From the NCBI GenBank assembly GCA_043765375.1, contig JAYUJH010000017.1, positions 62,001 through 126,000 on the forward strand: DNA of 64,000 nucleotides. Reading direction: 5' to 3'. The notes beneath the pieces were generated by a model that saw only the letters and a list, made by a program, of their open reading frames with translations, ran no database searches and was not told the origin of the DNA. Of the stretch, positions 26,548 to 34,530 are shown in pieces. Within the stretch, counting starts at the first letter, position 1. Every line of letters starts with the position of its first letter. This DNA comes from JAYUJH01 sp043765375 (lineage in GTDB: Bacteria > Pseudomonadota > Alphaproteobacteria > Rickettsiales > UBA998). A program made the translations under genes and the position numbers.

Positions 26548-27894
26548 TCAAAACAATTCTAACAATTTTGCACTTATATTTCTAATGTTAGCAGCAAAAT
26601 CATTATTAAACAACATATTGGGGGTTATTTCTTCAGGATAATTATCGTTAATAAATTGACATAACATATCATAATTGCGCTCATTGAAATGATATTGTGC
26701 AGGAATTGCGGCGATTTGTGCTTCACTCATCACCAACCGCAGGCGCAAACAAGCGGGCCCTCCACCATTTTTCATGCTTTCACGCACATCAAGATAATGC
26801 ACATTGGTGATATGATTAGTTGCATCAGCTTTAATTTTAGCAAAAGCTGCATTCGCAAACGGGTTTTCTTGCGCTTCAATCGGGGCGATGATGGATATTT
26901 CACCATTTGGCAGGCTAAGCAACTGGCTGTTATAAAAATAGCTTTTTATTGCATCTTGCAATGGCAATTCATGGTTGGTTAGGCGAATTAATTGTAATGG
27001 AAATGCTGCGTTCGCTTGCAATTCCGTCAAGAAAACATCTTCATTGGCAAAGCTAAGTTCGTGATATATCATGATATTTTGCGCACTCATCGCAATCACA
27101 TCATTATGGAATACGCCCGCATTAATCGCTCGCGGGTGTTGCTGCACCATGATGTAATTCTCATGTGATAGTTGGTGCATATTTGCTACTGCCATGCTTG
27201 CTTTTAATGTCTGCCTTACTGGATATTTTGTGGGATATTTGTCGGATAGTTGCGCCGTTGAAACATTGTTATTTTTTGAAACATCATCATCTTTGCCATA
27301 AACAAATATTTCAATTCCCGCTTGATGGCTATTATTTTCGCCGTTAAAACGGGGTTGCAACAACATATGATTGGCTGCCCCTTCATCTGTTAAAGCTGTG
27401 CAATTTGGCAATGATTGATGCAATTTCACCCCTGAAATATTGCTAAACATATGCTGAAATAATGCGTATCGCTCTGTTGCTTCCTGCGAGCGATGCAAAC
27501 TACTAGCTAAATTGGCAATCGTGACATGCAAATCACCATCTTTTGTGTTGGTGCTTGGTGAAATTGTTGCTGCATTCGCTGCCCACATTGTCGCCGCACT
27601 CCAAGCTGCTTTCACCACTCCGTTTGCAAAACCATCAGATTGCCCCTCTTCAATGCTCACATTCATGCGCTCTAGCAATTGCATATTTGGGCGCAGTGGT
27701 GGAGGCAAAATCAGTTGTGGCACTCCCAATTCATGCACAAAGCGCATTTTTTCAAGCCCCTGCAAAGCTGCTTGCCGTGGTTTTGAGACTCCACCTTCAT
27801 TGTTGATTGAGGCGATGTTACCAAAGCTCAATCCTGCATAATTATGGCTGCAACCAATCAAGCCATCGGCCTGCACTTCATGATAGATAGTCAT
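26548..27894 (-). CDS. astB: N-succinylarginine dihydrolase AstB
   Basis: Converts N2-succinylarginine to N2-succinylornithine, CO2 and ammonia, step 2 of the arginine succinyltransferase pathway. It is 448 residues long. The N-terminal VQADGLIGCSHNYAGLSFGN and GGVSKPRQAALQGLEKMR are family hallmarks, as are LPPPLRPN and the C-terminal KNGGGPACLRLR(L)V containing the catalytic Cys. A low-complexity insertion of about 20 residues (DDDVSKNNNVSTAQ...) follows VYGK, at about 27225-27300. The other pathway genes astA, astC, astD and astE are not nearby, which is unusual because they normally form one operon. It lies 14 bases downstream of sspB on the same strand. Confidence 0.93.
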   Translation of the reverse strand: MTIYHEVQADGLIGCSHNYAGLSFGNIASINNEGGVSKPRQAALQGLEKMRFVHELGVPQLILPPPLRPNMQLLERMNVSIEEGQSDGFANGVVKAAWSAATMWAANAATISPSTNTKDGDLHVTIANLASSLHRSQEATERYALFQHMFSNISGVKLHQSLPNCTALTDEGAANHMLLQPRFNGENNSHQAGIEIFVYGKDDDVSKNNNVSTAQLSDKYPTKYPVRQTLKASMAVANMHQLSHENYIMVQQHPRAINAGVFHNDVIAMSAQNIMIYHELSFANEDVFLTELQANAAFPLQLIRLTNHELPLQDAIKSYFYNSQLLSLPNGEISIIAPIEAQENPFANAAFAKIKADATNHITNVHYLDVRESMKNGGGPACLRLRLVMSEAQIAAIPAQYHFNERNYDMLCQFINDNYPEEITPNMLFNNDFAANIRNISAKLLELF

Positions 27895-27908
27895 AATTTA
27901 CGCATCGC

Positions 27909-28382
27909 TTACGAGTTTTTGCGAAACGCATCAAGTGAGATAACTTTGCTTGTTGATGTGGCGTTGTTTGCATCATCAATTTGCATTGCTTCTGTGATTT
28001 CTTCAGTTGGTGGTTCATCACCTGCATCGCTTATTTGATTAAATTGCAACCCAAAGCGCACACTCGGGTCAGCGAAGGCGGTGAGTGCATTAAATGGCAC
28101 AATCAATTTTTCTGGCACATTATTAAAGCTCAAAGCCACTGTAAAGCTATGTTTATAAATCTCTAAATCCCAAAATTGATGCTGTATGACAATGGTGATT
28201 TGCTGCGGATATTTCTCCAATAATTGCGGTGAAATGCTCACACCAGCGAATCTTGTGTTAAATGAGATATAAAAATGATGATTGCCCGAAATGCCTTCAT
28301 CTTTTATTTGTTTCAAAGCCTCACGCACCACACCGCGCATTGCTTCATCAACCATCATTGGATAATCTAGAGATTTTTTCAT
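27909..28382 (-). CDS. sspB: ClpXP adaptor SspB (alphaproteobacterial type)
   Basis: Adaptor that tethers ssrA-tagged and other substrates to ClpXP. The alpha-type sequence is distinctive: MVDEAMRGVVREALKQI, GNHHFYISFNTRFAGVSIS, ITIVIQHQFWDLEIYKHSF and PFNALTAFADPSVRFGLQF. It is 157 residues long, with an acidic linker after about residue 115 and a C-terminal tail (VISLDAFRKNS) that in SspB docks the ClpX N-domain. In alphaproteobacteria ClpXP also degrades CtrA-pathway proteins, so this fits with chpT/divK/pleD in the window. It is cotranscribed with astB. Confidence 0.9.
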   Translation of the reverse strand: MKKSLDYPMMVDEAMRGVVREALKQIKDEGISGNHHFYISFNTRFAGVSISPQLLEKYPQQITIVIQHQFWDLEIYKHSFTVALSFNNVPEKLIVPFNALTAFADPSVRFGLQFNQISDAGDEPPTEEITEAMQIDDANNATSTSKVISLDAFRKNS

Positions 28383-28589
28383 AATTATTATTTAATAATC
28401 CTTAATTGATTTAATTGAATATGATAATAACATGATTTTATTAAAAAATACAAAGGTTTTTATAAAAGTTTTATTTTTTACGGCTTTTATGTTTCATAGG
28501 TTTTATATTTTATTTTCATGGTTGTTTTGAAGGCTATTTGCAATTATTTACAACAATAAAATGTTGTTACGTTTTTAATTTGTTGTTTA

Positions 28590-28621
28590 TTGCATAATAA
28601 TTGTTATATTTGCATAATAAT
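28590..28621. promoter_or_regulatory. Paired 12-bp direct repeats upstream of an unknown gene
   Basis: The sequence ttgcataataat occurs at 28590-28601 and again at 28610-28621, start to start 20 bases, about two helical turns. It lies 41 bases before the ATG of the gene at 28662, where a dimeric regulator could bind. The rest of the 28383-28661 gap is A/T-rich without other recognisable features. A ribosome site aaaggg precedes that ATG. Confidence 0.4.
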
Positions 28622-28661
28622 ATTCAAATTGTCACAATTATGTTGTATATTAAAGGGCTAA

Positions 28662-29657
28662 ATGTATGAAGTAAACACAAAAAATCCTGATATTGAAGGC
28701 TCCGCCCCTGCTAAGAGTTCGCCGTTGCAACCGCTTGAGCGCACGGCAGGATTGAAACTGGTTGATAAGATAATTTATCCATTAGTCAATAATGTTGGTG
28801 TGTTTGTTATCTCAGTTGGAGCAACTTTTTTGACCTCACATGGCCATGAGGTTGCAAAATCATTTGAAAATAAAGGATTTTTGGCTAATGGCGTTGCTTG
28901 GGTTTGCCATGGAATGGAAGATAGAGGGGATTGGCTCAAAGAGCAATTCAAGAAAGTGAAGATTGAAGGTGAAGCTGCAGAAATGGCGAAGATGGTAACT
29001 TTCTCATTTGCTGATGGCTGTTTGATGGCTCCTTTTGTGAAGATATTGGAAGATAATCGTGGAAATATTGCTAGAAAAATTGATAATGTTTTGGGGACAA
29101 CGCCTGAAAATGAAGAGGTTTATGATGCAGAATTAAAACAAAGCTGGGGCAGTGTGCTTGGTGGCAGGTTTTTAACCGCTGGAATTGTTGTGCCAACTGC
29201 CGTTATATTGGAGAAAACGGGAGCGAATAATTTGTTGTTCACCAAAGCAAGTGAGGTTATGGCAGAACAATTTGCCAAATATCGTCCTGAAGATGTGCAA
29301 AGATTTGGTATGCAGCAAGTCACTGATTTATCAAAAATTGCAGTATTTGAAGCGTTTTATACATCAGTTTGCACTTATGGGTTATATCAATCTAGTCGTT
29401 TTTTAGCGGAGCATTTTCCCAATAAAACGACTAGCGAAAAAGTTGACAATGAATATTCAGCAAAGCAAATTGTCAAAAATTATGATGATTTTGCCCCAAT
29501 TATGGATTTATATGGTAAAAACGTTAATATTGAAAATGGTGTTATTAAGGAAGTTCTAGCAGAAAATAATATCAAGCCATTCAAGCAAATTAAAAGCCAT
29601 GAATTATCATTTGACGGCAAGGCTGGTGCAGTGCAACCGCAATTAATAAGTGTCTAG
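28662..29657 (+). CDS. Protein of unknown function, possibly membrane-associated
   Basis: A 331-residue protein that I do not recognise. The N-terminus is polar (residues 1-35), followed by a hydrophobic stretch NNVGVFVISVGATFLTS (about 43-59) that could span or touch the membrane. A second moderately hydrophobic stretch lies at about residues 168-185 (FLTAGIVVPTAVIL). The remainder is mixed, with many Lys and Glu, and no catalytic motif or repeat stands out. Codon use resembles the neighbours and a good ribosome site (aaaggg) is present, so it is a real gene. It stands alone, with sspB divergent on the left and dusB 58 bases to the right. Confidence 0.7.
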   Translation: MYEVNTKNPDIEGSAPAKSSPLQPLERTAGLKLVDKIIYPLVNNVGVFVISVGATFLTSHGHEVAKSFENKGFLANGVAWVCHGMEDRGDWLKEQFKKVKIEGEAAEMAKMVTFSFADGCLMAPFVKILEDNRGNIARKIDNVLGTTPENEEVYDAELKQSWGSVLGGRFLTAGIVVPTAVILEKTGANNLLFTKASEVMAEQFAKYRPEDVQRFGMQQVTDLSKIAVFEAFYTSVCTYGLYQSSRFLAEHFPNKTTSEKVDNEYSAKQIVKNYDDFAPIMDLYGKNVNIENGVIKEVLAENNIKPFKQIKSHELSFDGKAGAVQPQLISV

Positions 29658-29715
29658 CAATCATGGCGTATAACGAAAACTTGCAATATTAATTGGATTA
29701 TATTAATAATTTTTT

Positions 29716-30750
29716 ATGTCACAAAATACGCACCTTTCCCCCTTGAAGACCGACCCTCCAACCTCTCCACGCCTAAAACCAATCAAAATTGATAACATCA
29801 CCATTGATAACCCCGTGATACTCGCACCAATGACGGGAGTTTCAGATTTGCCGTTTCGCAAAGTGGTTAAGCAATTTGGCGTTGGCATGGTGGTTTCTGA
29901 AATGATAGCCTCCCGTGCAATGATTATGCAAACCAAAAATACCATTCGTATGGTTAAGCGGGAAGCTGGAGAATATCCGATGGCGGTGCAGCTGGCGGGC
30001 TGTGACCCTGAGGTGATGGCGGAGGCTGCCAAGCTCAATGAGGATATGGGGGCGGATATTATTGATATTAACTTTGGTTGCCCTGTTAAAAAAGTGGTGA
30101 ATAGCTATGCAGGTTCAGCGTTGATGCGTGATGAAGTGCTGGCGGGTAAGATTTTGGAGGCAACCGTTAAGGCGGTGAAAATCCCTGTAACGCTAAAAAT
30201 GCGTATGGGGTGGGATTCGGATTCACTTAATGCACCACGTTTGGCACGAATTGCCGAAGAATGTGGGATTAAGATGATAACCATTCATGGGCGCACACGT
30301 TGCCAAATGTATAAAGGCGAGGCGGATTGGGGTTTTATCCGTTCTGTTAAAGATGCAATTTCCTTACCCGTGATAGCCAATGGTGACATCACCACGCTTG
30401 ATGATGTGGATAATGCGATTGCGCTTTCAGGAGCGGACGGCGTGATGATTGGGCGGGGGACTTATGGGCGACCATGGTTTCCTGCCCAAGTTATTAACTA
30501 TTTGCAAACGGGTGAGATTATTCCACCACCAAGTTTGCAACGGCAATATCAAACTATGTGCGAACATTTAGAGCATATTATGGTTGAATATGGTGAGGAG
30601 GCTGGTGTGCGCCTCGCCCGCAAACATGTTGGCTGGTATGTTTCAGGTGTGCCAAATGCGGCAGCTTTTCGCCATGAATATAATTTTATTATTGGCTTTA
30701 AGCAGGCTCGCCAAGCCTTGGCAGATTTTTATGCACCATTGTTAAATTAA
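29716..30750 (+). CDS. dusB: tRNA-dihydrouridine synthase DusB
   Basis: FMN-dependent enzyme that reduces uridines in the tRNA D-loop. It is 344 residues long. The barrel has VILAPMTGVSDLPFRKV at the start, INFGCPVKKVVNSYAGSALMRD with the catalytic Cys, KMRMGWD, TIHGRTRCQMYKGEADW, VIANGDI and GADGVMIGRGTYGRPW (phosphate loop), all of the DusB/NifR3 type. In many alphaproteobacteria this gene precedes ntrB-ntrC, but here small unknown genes follow. An extra proline-rich N-terminal segment of about 25 residues precedes the barrel; a later start is possible, though no better candidate is visible. Confidence 0.94.
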   Translation: MSQNTHLSPLKTDPPTSPRLKPIKIDNITIDNPVILAPMTGVSDLPFRKVVKQFGVGMVVSEMIASRAMIMQTKNTIRMVKREAGEYPMAVQLAGCDPEVMAEAAKLNEDMGADIIDINFGCPVKKVVNSYAGSALMRDEVLAGKILEATVKAVKIPVTLKMRMGWDSDSLNAPRLARIAEECGIKMITIHGRTRCQMYKGEADWGFIRSVKDAISLPVIANGDITTLDDVDNAIALSGADGVMIGRGTYGRPWFPAQVINYLQTGEIIPPPSLQRQYQTMCEHLEHIMVEYGEEAGVRLARKHVGWYVSGVPNAAAFRHEYNFIIGFKQARQALADFYAPLLN

Positions 30751-30949
30751 TAATTATATTGCTTCCAGCTGTAATTACATTGCCTTAATTATATTGATAA
30801 CTTATACGGTTACAAATATATTTTGTCTGTAGAGTAATTATTATTAGTATGTTAATAATATAGTAACATACTTTTGTCATAATTATTTTGTTGTTATGTG
30901 GGGTTTTATGTCTAGTTTTGCTAAAATATTTGAATTGATGGGAGATACG

Positions 30950-31129
30950 ATGGATTTTTCTCAGTCAAAAGTCGTGCGTCAAAAAAATATAAATCTAGAA
31001 AAAATGTGGAAGATTGTGAATAATTCCAGTTTTGAAGCTGATAAGGAAGCATTTAATAGCGATTACCTAAAATTAAAAAATGACTTTGATAGCAGCGCAA
31101 TGAAGGTTTTATATGGCAAAAAAACCTAA
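30950..31129 (+). CDS. Small protein paired with DUF2335 gene
   Basis: A 59-residue basic/polar protein (MDFSQSKVVRQKNINLEKMW...). The frame is open back to an ATG at 30896, but the ATG at 30950 has a ribosome site (gggag, five bases of spacing) and gives a compact protein, so I use it. No membrane segment, Cys pair or known motif is visible. Its end overlaps the start of the DUF2335 gene by 17 bases, so the two are cotranslated and probably work together. Function unknown. Confidence 0.6.
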   Translation: MDFSQSKVVRQKNINLEKMWKIVNNSSFEADKEAFNSDYLKLKNDFDSSAMKVLYGKKT

Positions 31130-31595
31130 TATAAGCATTGCAAACAATAAAAACAAAAAAGACGAAGAAACTAATAAATTAGTTGAAACATTAGAACATC
31201 TGCCAGAGGCAGAAAGACTATCAATCTTCAAACAAATATCTATGAAATCATATTCTGGGCCGATTATGCCACCAGAATATGCTCAGCATTATGAAGAGAT
31301 TCTTACGGGGTCCGCTGAGAGAATACTTATTATGTCTGAAAAACAAGCAAATCACCGTATGGAATGTGAAAAGAAAGCATTAGATGCGCAGATTGAAATT
31401 GGTTGTGCGAGTAGCAAAAGAGCTGATAAACAAATTATAGGTGCATTTCTTTTGATATTTGCTATTATTTGTTCGGGCTGTGCGATGATAACATTAGGAC
31501 ATGAAACAGCTGGAATTACTATATTTGGATTATTGGGAGTGTCAGGTTTTACTAGTTTAATTGGACATTTTGTAAATAAAAAGCGCGACGAATGA
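31113..31595 (+). CDS. DUF2335 family predicted membrane protein
   Basis: A 160-residue protein. The N-terminal third is charged and soluble. The middle has the DUF2335 core YSGPIMPPEYAQHYEEILTG then SAERILIMSEKQANHR, which may form an amphipathic helix. The end has two membrane helices (about residues 108-127 and 132-150) and a Lys/Arg tail. DUF2335 proteins occur scattered in bacteria, often among mobile or accessory genes, and have no established role. A ribosome site (aagg) precedes the ATG inside the upstream small gene. It converges on an unknown minus-strand gene, with only three bases between the ends. Confidence 0.75.
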   Translation: MAKKPNISIANNKNKKDEETNKLVETLEHLPEAERLSIFKQISMKSYSGPIMPPEYAQHYEEILTGSAERILIMSEKQANHRMECEKKALDAQIEIGCASSKRADKQIIGAFLLIFAIICSGCAMITLGHETAGITIFGLLGVSGFTSLIGHFVNKKRDE

Positions 31596-31598
31596 TTT

Positions 31599-32606
31599 TT
31601 AATATGAACCACTCGGTTTTTGCAAAATCCATTGTTCCGCAAGCAATGGTGGTTTGGCAAGTTGCCCCTGTGGTTGAATATCACTAATTATTGTTTGTGG
31701 GTGAAAATCATCGCTGCCACCATTCGCCACAGATTTGCTCCGTTGCTTGCGTATCTCCAACTCCATATATTCCGCAACTAGTATTTTGCCAACTTGCAAC
31801 GCTGTCACCATGCTGGCAACTGCCACAATTTGCCGCGCATAACCATCATCTTTAATGCGCTCATCGGCAATCGCCTCGCACGCATTATTCAGACATTCAA
31901 CACTCACCAATCCACCCGAAACAAAGCCATCTATCATTTTGTTGAGGCGGGCGGGCGAGGAATCACCGTTACTGATTGTGGAAATAACTTTGCGATGCTC
32001 ATAGGGTAGTGCTTGAAGTGCATTCATTATCATCATTTCATCAAGTAGGGCATCATCAAGTTTTGCACTGCCATATTGTGATAATATTACGTCAGCATGT
32101 TGAAATATCGCTTCATCTGCATTGATTTTTCGCTCCATATTAACTTGGCTAGTTTGCAAAATATGAAATGCTGCATCGGATAAATTATCAGGGTTTGATT
32201 GCGAATATGGCGTTAAATCTTGGGGATTTTGATGTTTATCATCGCTTAAAATTGCAAGCTCAGTTGCTGCTACATTATAAGCATTATGCTTCATCACGCC
32301 ACGGGCAGAATTGATATTGCGAGAGGTTGGTTTTGCAATTGCTGCGCCTAGAATTACATTGCCACTTTGCAATTGCGAGATAATGCTTTGATATTCATCA
32401 CGTTCGCTTGGGTCAATTTGGTCAATCAAGGCCTGCATTGCGGCGATTTCACCTTGCAACATTCCTTGCATGATTTCCATCTGTTCAATTTCATTATCAT
32501 CCTTGTTAAGTTGTAAGGTGTCGTCACTGAGGGGGGATTCAATTGCCAATTTAGCATTATTAAGTTCTGCCTCTAGTGATTGGTCGGGTTGCGTGGCAAT
32601 GTTCAT
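31599..32606 (-). CDS. Acidic protein of unknown function
   Basis: A 335-residue soluble protein with no signal peptide or membrane helix. Residues 1-75 are acidic and helical (EMEIMQGMLQGEIAAMQALIDQI), likely coiled coil. The middle has DDALLDEMMIMNALQALPYEHR and a helical segment with AVASMVTALQVGKILVAEYMELEIRK (split over residues 260-285), also suggestive of helical bundling. No catalytic motif is recognised. It is monocistronic, facing the DUF2335 pair on one side and divergent from the symporter gene on the other. The 196-base gap to that gene has a small hairpin (tatagc/gctata, about 32644-32664) and nothing else clear. Confidence 0.65.
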   Translation of the reverse strand: MNIATQPDQSLEAELNNAKLAIESPLSDDTLQLNKDDNEIEQMEIMQGMLQGEIAAMQALIDQIDPSERDEYQSIISQLQSGNVILGAAIAKPTSRNINSARGVMKHNAYNVAATELAILSDDKHQNPQDLTPYSQSNPDNLSDAAFHILQTSQVNMERKINADEAIFQHADVILSQYGSAKLDDALLDEMMIMNALQALPYEHRKVISTISNGDSSPARLNKMIDGFVSGGLVSVECLNNACEAIADERIKDDGYARQIVAVASMVTALQVGKILVAEYMELEIRKQRSKSVANGGSDDFHPQTIISDIQPQGQLAKPPLLAEQWILQKPSGSY

Positions 32607-32802
32607 TAAAATTATCCAATATTTAGTATATATAATAATAATTATAGCAGTTTTTACAGCTATAAATCCAGTGACAATTTAAGTGATGACTTAAGTGATA
32701 ATTTTTTGGTTGTGTTTTTGTGAAATTACTTTAAGTTAATTGGGTTATACTTAATTCAACCGTCAAAATATCTGGCAATTATTCAGATAAATGTGAGAAA
32801 TA

Positions 32803-34410
32803 ATGCAAGCAACTCTTTCAACCATAGATATTGCCATAGTCTTAGCGTTTTTTATATTGGTTGTGTGCGTTGGAATGTATGTTTCACGCAAGCATAAAGG
32901 TTCGGCGGAGGATTATTTTTTGGCAGGGCGTTCAATGCGTTGGCCATTAATTGGGGGAGCGTTATTTGCTTCCAACATTTCATCAACCACTTTGATTGGG
33001 CTTTCAGGCGATGCTTATGCCACGGGAATATCAGTTTATAATTATGAATGGTTTGCTGCCATTATTCTGATTTTCTTTTGCGTATTTATGCTGCCATTCG
33101 TCATTAAAGCTCAAGTTTATACGATGCCTGAATATTTGGAGCGACGATATGATAATCGTGTGCGACTTTATTTTGCATCGCTTACTTTGTTTTTGAACAT
33201 CATGGTGGAGATGTCTGGGGCGTTATATGCGGGCAGTTTGGTGGTGCAAATGGTGTTACCAAACTTTTCAACCTTTGAGATTATTGCGATTCTTGCCGTG
33301 CTTGCCACTGCATATACTGCCGTGGGGGGGCTGTCTGCCGTCATGGTTGCTGAGGTAATGCAAGCGGTGGTGTTGATTGTTGGCTCTATTATATTATCTT
33401 ATATCGCATTTGACAAAATCGGTGGAGTTGGTGCATTATTTGAACAAGTTCCCGCTGAAAAACTCTCGCTAATTCGTCCATTAAATGATGCAGGCGTGCC
33501 TTGGCTTGGCTTGGTGACTGGCGTGCCATTGCTTGGTTTTTATTTTTGGTGCACTAATCAATTTATGGTGCAACGGGTGCTTACCGCAAAAACTGAGATG
33601 GACGGGCGCAAAGGCGCATTAATGGCAGGATTTTTGAAGCTAACTGTGTTGTTTATTATGGTTTTGCCTGGAACTGCGGCAATTATATTATATCCAAACC
33701 TAGAACGCCCTGATTTGGTTTATCCAACATTATTATTTGATTTAATGCCAATTGGGTTGCTGGGGCTTGTGTTTGCTGGTTTCATGGCAGCGTTAATGTC
33801 AGCGATTGAGGCAACTTTAAGTTCAGCATCAACGATGGTTACCATGGATTTGGTCAAGCATTTCCGCCCTGATTTAAGCAGCAAAGCACAAATTAAATGT
33901 GGTAAAATCGCAATTATTTTTATCATGATAATTGCAGTTGCTTGGGCGCCAAATGTTGCGCTCTTCCCATCATTATTCAAATATTTACAAATTGTGCTAG
34001 CTTACGCTGTGCCACCAAGCGTGACAATGTTTTTGTTTGGCGCATTTTGGAAGCGGGCTAACTCCAAAGGTGCATTCGCTGTGATGGTGGTTGGAGTGCT
34101 TGCGGGGATTGGGTTATTTTTGATCAACGAAGTATTCAATGAAGAGTTGAATGAAGCCTTTGGAATACCCCATTTGCATTTTCTCTATGTTGCACCAATA
34201 TTGGTTGCATTATGTTCAGTGGTGATGGTGGTGGTGAGCCTTGGAGCAAAACAACCAGTGCCAGAAAATATTGGCGAATATGTTTGGTCACCAGCGTTTT
34301 TCCACGAAGAAACAGCATTGTTGAAAGGCGTCGCTTGGTATGATAATTATCGTATATGGTCGGTAATATTATTTATTATCACCGTTAGCATTGTTGCATA
34401 TTTCGCTTGA
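32803..34410 (+). CDS. Sodium:solute symporter (SSS family, SGLT-like)
   Basis: Inner-membrane secondary transporter of 535 residues with about 13-14 hydrophobic segments. SSS landmarks are AEDYFLAGRSMRWPLIGGALFASNISSTT (broken here as AEDYFLAGRSMRWP and FASNISSTTLIG), TAVGGLSAVMVAEVMQAVVL and FAGFMAALMSAIEATLSSASTM, the last containing the conserved Na2-site serines. The pattern is closest to the sugar-type (SGLT) branch, but the substrate cannot be read from sequence. It is a single gene, convergent with carB. The start at 32803 is preceded by gtgag. Confidence 0.88.
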   Translation: MQATLSTIDIAIVLAFFILVVCVGMYVSRKHKGSAEDYFLAGRSMRWPLIGGALFASNISSTTLIGLSGDAYATGISVYNYEWFAAIILIFFCVFMLPFVIKAQVYTMPEYLERRYDNRVRLYFASLTLFLNIMVEMSGALYAGSLVVQMVLPNFSTFEIIAILAVLATAYTAVGGLSAVMVAEVMQAVVLIVGSIILSYIAFDKIGGVGALFEQVPAEKLSLIRPLNDAGVPWLGLVTGVPLLGFYFWCTNQFMVQRVLTAKTEMDGRKGALMAGFLKLTVLFIMVLPGTAAIILYPNLERPDLVYPTLLFDLMPIGLLGLVFAGFMAALMSAIEATLSSASTMVTMDLVKHFRPDLSSKAQIKCGKIAIIFIMIIAVAWAPNVALFPSLFKYLQIVLAYAVPPSVTMFLFGAFWKRANSKGAFAVMVVGVLAGIGLFLINEVFNEELNEAFGIPHLHFLYVAPILVALCSVVMVVVSLGAKQPVPENIGEYVWSPAFFHEETALLKGVAWYDNYRIWSVILFIITVSIVAYFA

Positions 34411-34530
34411 TAAATATAAATTGCCGTATGAGGCAGAATAGAAAAATGCAATCATATTTGCCATTTCAAAGTAAAGACGGGTTCAAAATAAAGATGAGCT
34501 TTAATTCCTCCTACATCATAAGCACCCGTA

